Positions 49,421-60,935 are shown, numbered from the stretch's first letter. The stretch is 64,000 nt of DNA from Echinococcus granulosus (GCF_000524195.1 NW_020170440.1:361253-425252), one strand, 5' to 3'. The notes: a model not told the origin generated them from the sequence alone. Translations and numbers: made by a program.

Positions 49421-49743
49421 TCAAATATTCCCCCATCTGTACGGTAATATATCCCAATATGACTGGACGCCATAAGGATAACAAAGACCGATGCAACACG
49501 GAAGTGGTGTACAAGAACAGCAATTGCAGTTTACGGGAGGATATTTAGGTTCAGTCTGATAGCCTGCTTCCACTAATATCGGCGAGCCAGAACGCTCTTC
49601 CCTGACAAACGTTTCATCTTGTAAGCAAATACCAGTAGGTGGATCGTAATAACGTTCGATGAAATGTTTAAAAGGAGGCCTCGAGTAAGTAGCACAATAG
49701 CTGCGAGGCAGAACCGGTAAATGTTGCGACTTTGAGCGCGACA
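49421..49743 (-). CDS. Small unrecognised Cys-rich protein
   Basis: A single-exon frame from ATG at 49743 to a stop at 49421, 106-107 residues. It begins MSRSKSQHLPVLPRSYCATY, has a central acidic/aromatic part (IERYYDPPTGICLQDETF) and ends with clustered Cys (VNCNCCSCTPLPCCIGLCYP) before YWDILPYRWGNI. No signal peptide or known domain is visible. Composition is too ordered for random AT-rich DNA, but there is no second line of evidence. It lies between a gene desert and the gypsy remnant. The other Cys-rich small gene at 53791 lies on the far side of that remnant. Confidence 0.4.
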
Positions 49744-50187
49744 TGATGTGACAGGAAGGGAACACAAATTTGAAAAGGCTGAACTGTTGGGTTGTGGGTG
49801 AGGAGACTTATGGGTTAGGTTAAACAAATGCATAACCTAATAAAGAAAACAAAAAAATCCACTAACTTTAATCAATAAATTTTAATAAACAAAGATTTTA
49901 AAAATTTTGTTTCGTCTCTATACGGAGTTTAACTTCTCTACTTTCATGACAATGACCTCGACTCTTAAAATAAATGCATTTTCTTACTAAGGAATAAGCA
50001 ATACCTACATTATAGTTTAAACTAAAAAATATAACTTAATAAATTATTGCCTACGTGCAGCAAATGAGTAAAGTAATCTGTAGCAGACTTTTAATTTGGA
50101 ATTCCGACGGCTCTTCCATCACAGGGTTTTAGTTGTTTACCCGCTTGTCGGCTAAGGGGTACATTTAAGCAACATAGGTATTGCGCA

Positions 50188-52704
50188 GCTCCCTCACCTT
50201 CTTGCACTGCGTTCAGTGCCCTCCTTAAATGTTGCCTTAAAATTTGCCATTTGGTAGTTTTCTTTTTCCAGTCAATGCATAAACTTTACCCTCGGTTCCC
50301 ACCAGTGGATCACCTTTTACAGGGTCTCATCTTGTTGTGGTGAAAGACTATTGTCTAAGTATGGAGTTGTGCGTTGCGGACTAGGTAGCTTTTAGGCTAG
50401 ATAATTTTCATTACTCAAAATGTGTCCTTGCTCCATTGGTGAGGGGATCTGAGGTGTATCCCAGGTGGAGAAAACGGCCTGTATATTAATACAAGGTCTC
50501 CTTCTAGGTAGGAATTAGTCCATCTGTGCTAGTAATAATATTTCTTCTCCCCGGCGCAGGACAATGGTGAGCGTTATGTCATCATTTAGATACAGAGCGT
50601 ACTCTGAAACATTGTTGATTACTTCTTTTGTGTTTGGAGGGAATGTGTTGGAAGGCACTCTTAATTCACCACATGTGAGCACCTTTAACGGTAAAACGTT
50701 GATTAATGCGTTGACTGTAGCTCTGGGTGTGAGAAGGACCCGTCCTAGGCTTAAATCCCAGTCATCTGGTTGTGAGCCTTTAGTGAATGCCTTCTGCCTT
50801 CCAATCGGAGTGCAATTCGTTCTTGTCATTTTTTCATTACTTTGCAGATGCCTCGGTGTCGTGAGTGGCTTTGAGATCCAGAAGGTCATGCGTTTTTCGA
50901 TGAAGGGTCAGTTTTCGAAATTAGCACCTTTATCGCTATGAATGGATTCGAGCACCCCATGCTGACAAATTCACAGATTGGAAAGAAGTGAAGCATTCCA
51001 TTCAGCTTCTTGTATATTCAAGGGTTCCGTCTCAGCTGCTTTCGTGAAATAGTCTACCATTACCAGAATATATCGGTTTCCTCTCCTGGTGGGCGGCGGA
51101 GCACCCATGATATCTGAACCCCCTCTTTCCTTGGAAACCCCCTTGGCATAGTTGGCGGTGGTGCGATCTCTGTGGGGTGAAGCCTATAGAAATTGCTACA
51201 GGTGATACAGGTTTAGCAGAATTCTAGGACGTACGGGTTGAGAGAAGGCTACTACTATCATCTGCTACCACTTAGCTTCTTTGTCGCCCACCTGCCCGAG
51301 TTGCTCTTGTAACCCTTGTAGCGCTGTTTGTAATGATGGGCTAGGAACCACTAGACGTTTACCAGATTTGACATCTTCTTGGTACCATACAACCTTATCC
51401 TCTAAAGGGAGTTTCGACCATTCATACCATATTCTTCTGGTCGCCACGCTGGACGACCTCACCTCTTGCGATCTAAGCAAACATTTAACAAAACTTCTCT
51501 AGTAATTTTCTAAACACAGAAAACTACGGCGCTCCTTTTAATTTAATGGTGTTGACCATGTCCCCACATGTTTTGCACGGTCTTCAGTGACTGCTATCTC
51601 ATCTGACGAGGCTTCATGTCGCTGGAAGGCCATCGAGCATTACAGAAAACGGCATTTCTTTGAGTTCAGGGTCAGTCCAGCGTCAAGCTTAACTGTCAAA
51701 CACTAGTTTTAGGTTGGCGCTTGTCTCTCAAATATTTCCACCGAAAAAAGAGAATATCATGGCTGTGGATTATTCAATGCTACAGAAATAAACCAGCTAA
51801 TGCCGTTTGCATCAGGCGTTGAAAAGCGTCAGCTGAGTTACAGGGTCCAAAGGGCATTGTCTGAAATTCATAAAGCCCGTTTGGTAGTAGAAAAGCTATC
51901 TTCTCTCTGTTCATTTTTGCCACTTCCACTTGGCAGTATCCTTAGTTTAGGACTGGGGTAGAGAACCACTCCGATCCGTGAAGGAAATCCAGCGAATCGT
52001 ATACGTGGGGTAATGGAAATTTGTCCTTCTTTTTTACATCGTTCAAATTCCTACAGTTGATGCAGAGTCGTAGACTACAATCGTCCTTCTATACCAGCTC
52101 GATCAAAGCAACTCACAATGACTTTGACGGTTTCATTACCTCGTCTCGAATCAGCTCTTCGAGGAGATGGTATGCTTCTTCTAGCAGAAGAGGTGATGAG
52201 TGTTTAGGCGGTCGTCAGATAGGTCTTGCTTCGTCAATATTCATTGTATGCCTGACGACACTTGTTCATCCCGGTCGACTGCTTTGCCGACCTAATCAGC
52301 ACCTCTCGAAGCTCTTTCCTCTCATAGTCAGAAATGCCATTTAGCTGTGCGCATAGGGCATCTAAGTTGTTCAGGGGTAGGACTGCGGCTTCAACGAGGG
52401 CGCTGCAGATGTCATCATCCGCGTCTTCTTTTGGTAGCGTAACAGCTGTATTAGCCAGGATGCCTTGCTGGATGGAAGAGATGTCTTCCGCAAAATTCTG
52501 GACAGACTTGATGTTGCGCAGATAATCAACACTAAATATCGCCTCCGAAGCCAATTTTGAACATGTACTAAATCCCAATGTCCAGTCTTCTTTCCCCATA
52601 CAGACCTCTAACGATGCCTCCCCTTTTATTGCCATCTCCCTTTCTTCTGCTGAATGCTTTCTTGCAAAAGGAGAAACGGGCAAAATCTCCCAAATGGCTC
52701 CCAA
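50188..52704 (-). pseudogene. Decayed Ty3/gypsy polyprotein (protease, reverse transcriptase, integrase)
   Basis: Reading on the minus strand from 52704: the C-terminal part of an aspartic protease (AEEREMAIKGEASLEVCMGK), then a linker, then reverse transcriptase blocks (LLLEEAYHLLEELIRDEV, LRLCINCRNLNDV, YDSLDFLHGSEWF, GYCQVEVAKMNRE, LPNGLYEFQTMPFGPC, AFQRLMQTALAG). At least three in-frame stops interrupt the RT, and the YxDD box is not recognisable. Around 51480-51265 is the pre-integrase segment (VRSSSVATRRIWYEWSKLPL). Below it the integrase core (GNRYILVMVDYFTKAAE, IHSDKGANF) has stops, and the catalytic Glu region reads QSNEKMTRTN. The C-terminal GDLVLIYRPFSPPG follows. Order matches Ty3/gypsy elements. 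A purine-rich tract and LTR-like start TGCGCAATACC follow at 50187 going down. The element cannot make a working polymerase. Confidence 0.82.
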
Positions 52705-53038
52705 TCTTATATGAGGGTTCCCAGTAAACTTGAAGGACGTTCTTGTAGTTTTCTTCTCGACTCCGGTGCAGCTAAGTCAATTGTGAATCTCCAAGCCTTC
52801 CCTACCCTTTGCAACAGGGTTAAGATCCTCTCCCCTTCTACAAAATTGCGTTCAGCAGAGGGAAGGGAGATGCTAGTCGATGGAGAGACATTATTAAAAG
52901 TCCCCATAGGGAAGGAAACTTGGACAGTAAAATTCATTGTGTGTCCGGAACTGGCCTGGGACGTAATACTTGGCGCCGGTATCCTACGCTACACCAAAGC
53001 TGTCCTAAATTTTGCAGAAGGAACCTTTTCCACTTATG
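52654..53038 (+). pseudogene. Ty3/gypsy aspartic protease fragment, opposite orientation, cut by assembly gap
   Basis: The plus-strand frame encodes a retroelement protease: MRVPSKLEGRSCSFLLDSGA with the catalytic DSGA near 52760, then RSAEGREMLVDGETLLKVPI and PELAWDVILGAGILRYTKAV. The second half is clearly homologous to the minus-strand protease piece that starts at about 52660, so two copies of the region lie head to head. The sequence ends at the N run. The true start would be upstream in gag-pol, which is missing. Confidence 0.75.
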
Positions 53039-53138
53039 NNNNNNNNNNNNNNNNNNNNNNNNNNNNNNNNNNNNNNNNNNNNNNNNNNNNNNNNNNNNNN
53101 NNNNNNNNNNNNNNNNNNNNNNNNNNNNNNNNNNNNNN
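53039..53138. other. Assembly gap (100 N)
   Basis: Exactly 100 Ns between the protease fragment and the 3' end of a gypsy element. The round number suggests a gap of unknown true length. The missing part is probably the body of the plus-strand gypsy copy. Confidence 0.98.
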
Positions 53139-53345
53139 TAGCACCGGGGACGGCGCTAAAAGGACGAGGGGGCTATGTAATACTTATGTTGTTTTAATGT
53201 GCCTTTCAGGGAGGTGGCAAGCAGAAAAAATTTGAACCTTGTAACTGGATCGCCCTCTCTCTTACCTAGTGACTGCGGCTCCCCTCCTTCTTGAATATTG
53301 TATTTTCCCTATACATCTTGTTGTCTTTAATAAAGATGTCCAAAG
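53139..53345 (+). mobile_element. 3' end and LTR start of the plus-strand gypsy copy
   Basis: Starts with AGCACCGGGGACGGCGCTAA, then a purine tract AAAAGGACGAGGGGG, then an LTR starting TGTAATACTTATGTTG. The first ~45 bp closely resemble the interior 3' end and LTR start of the TRIM copies (AGCGCC-like, purine tract, CTATGTAATACG). An AATAAA lies near 53329. The LTR's 3' boundary is not determined. Confidence 0.6.
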
Positions 53346-53790
53346 CAAACCAACCGGGCTTGTCTAGGAACGCTAGGAATCGGGAAGCGGAGACCAAGGA
53401 GCCTCGCCCCACAGTAAGAAACAAGGACCAAACATATTACACGGCGGCAAATCATCTTACTCCTTCCAAAACCGTTTCTTTGAAGAATATAATGACAAAT
53501 TAATAATTTTTATTCAAGAAGGGTCTGTAAGAAAGGCGCAAACAATGAATTCCTGATGAGTACTTTTAAACCGTCCTTTCTCCATTTCTTTTTGATATTA
53601 GTGTCATCCAATTTTGCGCGAAAATGATGCTTTAAATATTCTCTGAGACTGATCTGAAAAATATTGCCGTGCAAAATATTTAGCTCCTCACTTGAGGAAA
53701 AAAGCATTTGTTTAGTTTATTCAACTCGGGTAGTTGATGTCCTTGGCGTAGATAATCGGCAGTTCTATTTTTTGGTATCGTTTGCTTAAC

Positions 53791-54072
53791 ATGGCATGCA
53801 GGATCTGCCTTGCATTTCAGAACTGTAAGGAATGCCCAAATGTCGTAGGAAACTGTTGCTGTTGTTGCTGCGTCTGCTGCTGCCCCTGCCCTCAGGAAGA
53901 ACAAAGTGCTTCCAGTGAATGTATTCTTAGGGTGACATGCAAAGCCGGTGAACCAGAAATCAAACTGCTTAAGAAGAAGCCGAAGAAGGCTAAGACAGTC
54001 AAGAAAATGAAGCCTGAACCCGTTCAAGAAGTTTATATCTGCCATCCTGTACAATGTGTCTGTTATCAGTAG
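53791..54072 (+). CDS. Small unrecognised Cys-rich/Lys-rich protein
   Basis: From ATG at 53791 to TAG at 54070-54072, 93 residues. The N-terminal half is extremely Cys-rich (CRICLAFQNCKECPNVVGNC followed by six consecutive Cys, then VCCCPCP), the middle Lys-rich (KLLKKKPKKAKTVKKMKPEP), the end EVYICHPVQCVCYQ. It may bind metal or be a structural disulfide-rich protein; no family is recognised. Part of the Cys run comes from a TGC/TGT repeat, so slippage could have expanded it. Two pyrimidine-AG sites inside (before 53820 and near 53897) could be splice acceptors, in which case the true protein starts elsewhere. Confidence 0.42.
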   Translation: MACRICLAFQNCKECPNVVGNCCCCCCVCCCPCPQEEQSASSECILRVTCKAGEPEIKLLKKKPKKAKTVKKMKPEPVQEVYICHPVQCVCYQ

Positions 54073-56338
54073 ATATCCTGAAGGCGCTTTAGCAAAGTAA
54101 TACTTTGGATTTCCATTTGAAGTATGAACTAAAGATGATTCTATAGCTCTTTACTTGTCTTCAATTCAAATGAAATATATTTGTTTGAAATTATTGGCCT
54201 TTTTAGGCGTCTTCACTCAATTTTATTAACGTGTGTACATGCTTTTCCTAAAAAGTCGCTTAGAAGTGCATTAGTAAGTGGCGGCGAAGTGGTTGAGGTG
54301 TATGACTTTGCGACCAAATATATTTTTGGCTTCAACAGCTTGGGTTTTCTATTTTTTTTTTGCCTGTTTTATTGTTTTATATTTGGATGGCTTTACAATT
54401 AACCCGTTTGTTTGCTGTCAGTTTCCATCAGCACTTTTATTTCCATTCTAACATCATGGTTTCTCTAAATTAGTTGGGTTTTACCCCGTAGTTAAGATAT
54501 TTTGGCTCTCCTATTGTTTATCTTAATTTTATCAATCCTTAATATTGACGTCTGGGAGGTCATTATCGTCATGATAAATTGATTCCTCTAGAGGCGTTGT
54601 TAATATTTCTTCAAAAATTAGGTAGAACATAGAGCAATCCAATTTAGAGCTCCAACTTCTGGCGTTTGTGTATCCTTTTTAATGTGATACTTTCTGGATA
54701 ATCGTGAAATCGCCTTGTTACCAAATAAAATGATACTTCATTTCCGACGTTTTTTCCCTTGCAACTACCTAGTGGAGTAAGATCTCCCTAGTCGTATAAA
54801 GTGATTTTGCCGTTTATCTATTTCAGCTTACAAGGGATTTGTAGAACCATTCAAATTTGAACACTAAAGGCGATCATACAAGATGTTTTGTTCCCACAAA
54901 AAGCTGGAAATGTTTCAAAATCGCTACCCTTCAAACCAATTCTAAAGTACTAGGTCACTTATTTGAACTATTTCAAAATGTCTTGAGTATTCCGAAAACA
55001 GTCCATATTTACTTTATTTTAGACAGACAAAGTGTGTGTCTGCAAGTAAAGTACTTAAATAAATTTGAACTTTAGCAGTAGTCTTAGGGTGTTCGTGAGG
55101 ATGCACAATTCCGCATATTTTACTGAAATTACTTGGTGAAATCCTGTAGGGCGCTCAGCGTATTCTTTAGTCAAATTAAAAGCTCGTCCTTCTGATCTTT
55201 CTGTGTAAGGTTTCTTCTGCAAAAAATTTTACTAAATGCTGTCACATCACCTTAAATTAAACACGTTAACCTCGACAGGTCATTGCAATCAGAATATGGG
55301 CGACATATGAGCTTAACAAAGTGTCATTTCTCTTCCGCGCGCATGTTATCATCGCCATTCACGGCTAATTAGTGCTGATGGTGTGGATCTTGGAGGCTTG
55401 AACTCCAGACAATAACACCCGTGATTGGCAGTGGGGAATATTTTTTGACTCGCGAACACCTAACTTGAAATTCACCTACCTGCCGGAGTCTTAATTCCCT
55501 TTTGATAAGACATTGGGATATAAAATGTAACCTTTGGCTGCGCATCTATGAATCGGTATGAAGACAAATCTTGTTTTAGTTAAGCTGTACACTGAATCGC
55601 TATTGATAAAGCACAATCAGTCAATCAGTTAGTGGGTATGGACAGCTCCCTTTGAATGGAGCGCTTTGAAAGCCACCTGCAGCTCAAAAGACAACATACT
55701 TGTCATTTTCTCAGAATTCACTCGTACTTTGAGGCGGAGGTAAAAAAGCGGAAAAGCTTTTCACGTGTCCATGTTGCGCATCACAAGCACGAATTCGTCC
55801 ATTGTCTGTTAATGGGTGATAACTCGCCCTTGCTCTGCATCTAAAGTAACCGAATTTGGTCCTCCCGTTCTCTATCATCAAGCACCAACTTTTTCTATCA
55901 ATTTGCAGTCGGTCATTGAAATTCTAAAGAATTCCATTTTGTACTACCAAAGGATAATCGGCAGTTTGACGATTGTAGCAAAGGGTTACACAGATAGCGC
56001 GTCGGTTTACATTATTTTAAGCCACAAAAGTCAAAAATGCCCTTCTCTTTTGGAAAATAAAAAGTGATTCAATCCACCACTGGATAATTGTCATTGCAGA
56101 ACACCTCACTACGTCAAATTTCAAATGCCATGAACAAGACAATTCAAACGCAACTGCATACGGTGAACAAAATTAATTTTGACCTCCAAACAATTTTAAT
56201 GTCATCTAAACCGATCTATTTAGGTCAATCACTAAATATACACAGGTGACTTTACTCAGTTTAACATAAAAATGCCAAACCATTTCGGCATAGTACAAGA
56301 GAAATAATTACCCACTGGATTTACAAGCAACAACATCC
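54073..56338. other. Gene-free AT-rich stretch
   Basis: No domain, repeat family member or RNA gene could be supported. The frame at 54181-54402 is hydrophobic only because of a T-rich run, and those at 54857 and 55656 lack context. Confidence 0.5.
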
Positions 56339-56530
56339 TGTGACGTCTTGAGACTTCTCTGATGACGGAAGAAGGCCTAATACTCGGGCAGAATTCGTAT
56401 TGCCGATATGTAGTAAGAGTTGAAGCTACTGGGATGGTCTGGAGGGCAGCCCATTCGGCAGAGGTACAATGGCGAAGCCCCTAAGTATCCCAGTAGCGAA
56501 ACCGAGGATTAAACAAACATTTCGTATGTC
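56339..56530 (-). repeat. Solo TRIM LTR
   Basis: On the plus strand begins TGTGACGTCTTGAGACTTCT and contains GAAGGCCTAATACTCGGGCAG, TATTGCCGATATGTAG, GAGGTACAATGGCGAAGCCC and AACCGAGGATTAAACAAAC. The last bases are eroded, so the end is approximate. Confidence 0.68.
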
Positions 56531-56864
56531 CCTAAACGAAAAACGCTCAACTCCGTCGGTCAAATAAACCTGACCTAATTAAAATTTGGCTTTGCCGTAT
56601 CCATTCATTGTTAACAGTGAAATTTGAAATTTTTACTTTAATAGCAAGAGTCACCTGAGGCATAAATAATTGTCTCGTCTCGAGATTGACGCCAATTTCC
56701 CACAGATCTAATCACATTAAATGAGCCTGATGAGTGCACTGTGATGTGACGTGAGGAGTTACGCACTGACAGAACTGTAGTTTTCCTTCATTTTCCCTCG
56801 CTTTAACCAGATTGACAGATGAAGCAGTTAAGCATTGCCTCCAGCCAAATGTGCAGAATCCACC

Positions 56865-57408
56865 GTTTTGTTTTACCGGTACTTCCGCTGGGTGGCATGA
56901 CCCCTGAGCCATGCAAGTAACGCCCTTCCTCAGCCCATCTGTACGTCGACAATGCATACCCTTGCATTACGTCTTCATTCGACTGCAAGGAAGTCTCGGG
57001 GTTCTGGACAGTCATTTGCTAAATAACTCTGCTTTTAGGCCAGTGTTCCTACAGCTAGCGATGGACACGAGTGACAGCGCATTTCCCCTTCACCGCAATA
57101 CAGTTTCCAAATAGGGCAAAACTTCCTTCCTCATTTGCACGTAACTTCACTGAATGGCATGGAAAATTTGTGGCTGTCTTTCTTACGGCACCGACTACGT
57201 TGTGACGGGTGGTGTAGAAGGTTGGTCAAGGGGAACGCCAAGGACGATGGCGAATGGAGGGGAGGGACTATGTACTACGTGAATAGTTTATTTAACCGGC
57301 CACTTAGGGAATCTACCAATGCTCCAAACCCTTCTCTGCGTTGACAACACATATTCTGCCCGAGTATTGTGTCTTCTTTCATCTCCAGAGAAGTCTTGGA
57401 GCACTACA
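56865..57408 (+). mobile_element. TRIM element with large internal deletion
   Basis: Degraded 5' LTR about 56865-57009 (GGTGGCATGACCCCTGAGCC, TGTACGTCGACAATGCATAC). Then the interior 3' part (AGGCCAGTGTTCCTACAGC, ACGGCACCGACTACGTTGTG), a purine tract GGAGGGGAGGG and a shortened 3' LTR 57271-57408 from TGTACTACG to GCACTACA. The 5' half of the interior is missing. Confidence 0.7.
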
Positions 57409-57909
57409 TTTACTGGGAATTTTAAATACCACCACTTCAAAAAGTCGTACCTTATAGTTGGATGTTTTTATTTCATTAGGGCTGCTAATTGACAAATTGC
57501 GCCAGGTTCGATGATAGCTTTGATGCCTGGATTGGTGTAATGAAGCGAAAGTAAATTACTTTATTTTGGTGGGTTAGTGGGTTGGAGGCAGGTCAAATGC
57601 AACCTTATGCTAGTATATTTGCGTGTTTTCACTGCTAAATTGGGAGAATCATTGTCAGTGGGCATTGTGATGGGAGTAATTAACTTAAGGCCCTCAAAAG
57701 TGATAAGATTCACACAGTGGACAGTTGACACTCTACTTGTTACTCGGCTGATTAACAAGGGTTATCGAAGATTGCCACTTCAAGCTCATATATATCTATT
57801 CTTTATGATAATATAGATGAAAAATTAAGGGCAATCATGTAGCTAAAAATGGAATTAAATAAAATAGAAATCACGCCGAAATACAATGATGAATTATTTA
57901 ATCATCACC

Positions 57910-58491
57910 TTAGTCTATAAATCTTCCAAACGAGACAAGGTGACAGCAAATTCCACTTCTATAGGAAGGTTTGTCCCTAGATGTCAAAAATATAGCTCCA
58001 TCCACGAACGTTTCCATTCTATTTTTTGTTCTTAACATCTTATCCCAAGTAACGGTAGCAAACAGTTCGCGAACTACAAAGGGTACCACCTCTTTCACAT
58101 CCAAAAGTCCACAACTTCGCATAAAGACTTGTGCTGCTATTGCTCAGGAAGAAGCTTAGTTCTACATGTTCAACTCGTATCCTATCAAGTAGATTGAGGT
58201 CCTAGTCACAAATGCTGTTCAGTCTTTATAAAAAAATAAAAATTGTGCCTTTAAGGATGAAGTAGTGCGTGTCTTGGGAACGTTTAATGAATAGTGAGTG
58301 GATAGTAGAAGACTATCAAATAACAAGTTTTCCTCCCTGAATGAGCTCTGGAATGCATAAACCACTTTCCTTGGCAAAACAGTCAGCAAACGAACCATTT
58401 CCATCCATCCTACCATCACTAATTCATAAGGTGTGTCAAAAAAGTGAAGAAAAATGGGTTGTCTTTTAAGCTCATCAAATTCTACCAGTGC
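57910..58491 (-). CDS. Possible exons of an unrecognised minus-strand gene
   Basis: Two minus-strand open segments look coding. The first opens after acceptor TTTTCACAG at 58491 and runs 91 codons to a TGA at 58219 (ALVEFDELKRQPIFLHFFDT, then YELVMVGWMEMVRLLTVLP). The second runs to 57910 with CGLLDVKEVVPFVVRELFAT and DKMLRTKNRMETFVDGAIF. They could be two exons of one gene or unrelated. No donor site between them fits convincingly and I recognise no family, so boundaries are provisional. A retrotransposon or gene fragment is also possible. Confidence 0.25.
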
Positions 58492-59749
58492 CTGTGAAAA
58501 AAATAGATATCTATGCTACTGCTACTGACAACACTTTTAAGTAGCGTTTAGATCCCGCTATCAATGCTAGCAGGCAAAACCAGTTTTAAAAATGTCAAAA
58601 AAAACAAGGTAAGTAAGAATCACTCCCTATTTCACTTTTTATGAAGGATTTAAACTGTCTTATCATGGTAAAATTATGTTGACATTTGTGTTAGTAAACC
58701 TGCTTAGTGAAGTTGATGGCGATCCTAAACGAGTTCTTGAAATGCCAACAATGGAAGTTTCCACAATTAGTACTTCACAATAAGGCCGTTGCATAATTAT
58801 TAGCAATTAATATCTCTTTGATAGGAATGAAATGGCAAAAATAGCCTAAGGATTAACTAATAAAATATACCACTTGCCTACTTAATGAGTATGATCCACC
58901 GCCGACGTGATATTAGCATAGGGAAGTTGTTGGAACCGATACAAGTGATGAGATTACCTCCATGCAAATGTAGTAACTAAGTGGAAGGACCATTCTACAG
59001 TGCCGTGTAGAGACAATGGTGCGTTTGTACACTTGTCTACTCGCTAAAGCATCTATGCACAAATAAACTCCAAACTTAACTCGGTGGAGATTAAGCATTA
59101 CGTGGAGACAAAGGCCTCCTTTGCAAGGTCATTTAAGGGAACAACAACTCTCTCCGTTAAATAGTGGTTGATAGCAGGGGTTTAATGCCATCATTCCTCT
59201 TCACACCTTTTTGAAATGAAGCAGAAGGAGCAAATCAATGTGGAAATATCTATCAAAGATTTCATTCTTTGCGCGGAGCCCAGATTTGGTGGGAACATAA
59301 GGTGCAAGCGTAGAAGGAGGCGCACACTCGTCTCAAGTCATTTGCATTCAACTAAGGAAGTAAAAATTGTATCTGGCACATGTTGTATCGAAAGTTTGCC
59401 CAAATAGAAGGACATCAGATGGATGATTCATTGTCTGAAAGACCGAGAGTCCGTTTAAGTTTTTAAAATAAATTATTCATCTCATTTGGGATAGCATTTC
59501 AGGCAGAGATCCACGAGTTACATTAGGCGTAGGCGTGTCTCGCCAAATGTGGGAATGGGCTGGCTGATGTCGCAAGCAAAAAATTTCACATGCAACACCA
59601 AATTCAATCAAGGTAGAGTAACCTTCAAGTTCCGAATATGATACGCGGTTTACCTACGTTAAAATTTGCATTGAAAGCATAAATAGTCAAGCATTTAAAG
59701 TAGCTGCAGAACTTTAATCATTTTAACTCCTCAATTCCATGAGTCGCTG

Positions 59750-59875
59750 CAGGCTGTGCTATCACGCCTAAGGCATTGCCTTCGGGTCATGCTAACAGCT
59801 TCCAGACCTTATAGACCCATACTACTGTCTCATTACAACTTCAGCGAAGACTTGGAGCACTTTATTAGTGACGGA
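59750..59875 (+). repeat. Divergent LTR-like fragment
   Basis: Contains GGCATTGCCTTCGGGTCATGCTAACAG-type sequence and ends CTTCAGCGAAGACTTGGAGCAC, echoing the TRIM LTR middle and end. It resembles 41030-41170 more than the main family. Confidence 0.4.
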
Positions 59876-60284
59876 GGTAGGATTTAACGAATGATCAAAG
59901 TTTTGTGGTGATTAAAAGCTGGTTTTTACCTTTCCGTCACCAGTTTGTTGCAGCTTGTCCACTTGCCACAAAGAAGGCAAACCGGTACTTTATCCCTCAA
60001 TGTATCCCGAAAAATCTTCAGTCATTTATAAGCTTTTCCTGTCATAATGGTCCTCAAAATAGTCTAAATTGTAACTATTAGCGGCTCTTCGAGCATTAAT
60101 TCATCATAACAGCGCCTATAAGTCAGTTGGAATTAAAAAACTTCCATCTTAATGCCAAATTATTAGACAATGACCTTGACGTCCTCACCTGATTGGTTAT
60201 TCGCCTTGTGGCAAATACAGTCACTGGAGCACAATATGCACAATACCTGAGTTAATTTGACGACCGCATTTAGCAAAAAAAGAA

Positions 60285-60935
60285 ATGCGTGTTGTAATTA
60301 AAATGATTCCCTTCGGTGAGGAATACCGGGGACATTCAAAAAGCCCTGAGGCACATCGCCGGCAACACTCCTCTTCTAGATCGAAGAGTTCCCAAAGTCA
60401 CCGACAGAGGTATGAGAAAGCGCGATCGACTTCACGTCCAAAGAGCAAAGAAAGGTATCAGCGACTGAATGCAAAATCATCGCACTCTCGTGCAAAGAGC
60501 CGGCCACACCCAGAATCACGTTCCTCCTACTCTTACCCCTTTGCCCCAATCAAGGGCTACACCAGCTCGTCTTCCAACCCTTCATTATCATCACGTTCTT
60601 CCATCCCCACTGTTCATGAAAATTTCCGCATAATTCAACGCTGTAGAAGTCATTCGAATGTGCGCGGATCTTTGTCCCAGGCAAGACAGCATTCAGGGAA
60701 GGATACTCACCGGGGCAAGCAATGTCCTACGGTGGTTTTGGAGCTGGAGGAGGCTCAACAATCACGAAAGCCTCGACAACGGCGAAAAACGAAGAGGCGA
60801 TCGCAGACCCCGAGACACAACTCCGCCACGCAGTACCCTAATTCTGAATTCTACATGATCACTGAGGTCGACAATAGGGGGACAAGCCATGAGAGGTGCG
60901 AAACTCGGAGCACTGCACACAAGCGCCGAAATTAG
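60285..60935 (+). CDS. Unrecognised Arg/Ser-rich basic protein
   Basis: A 651-bp frame of 216 residues from ATG at 60285 (in-frame TGA 24 bases upstream) to TAG. Very rich in Arg, Ser, His, Gln and Lys: SSRSKSSQSHRQRYEKARST, RPKSKERYQRLN, a Ser-rich stretch SSSSNPSLSSRSS, then RIIQRCRSHSNVRGS, and RKPRQRRKTKRRSQTPRH near the C-terminus. No RNA-recognition motif, zinc finger or signal peptide is visible; low complexity means disorder is likely. It shares general RS character with the gene at 39583-42203 but no clear alignment. Length far exceeds what is expected by chance in this AT-rich area. Upstream exons cannot be excluded. Confidence 0.55.
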   Translation: MRVVIKMIPFGEEYRGHSKSPEAHRRQHSSSRSKSSQSHRQRYEKARSTSRPKSKERYQRLNAKSSHSRAKSRPHPESRSSYSYPFAPIKGYTSSSSNPSLSSRSSIPTVHENFRIIQRCRSHSNVRGSLSQARQHSGKDTHRGKQCPTVVLELEEAQQSRKPRQRRKTKRRSQTPRHNSATQYPNSEFYMITEVDNRGTSHERCETRSTAHKRRN

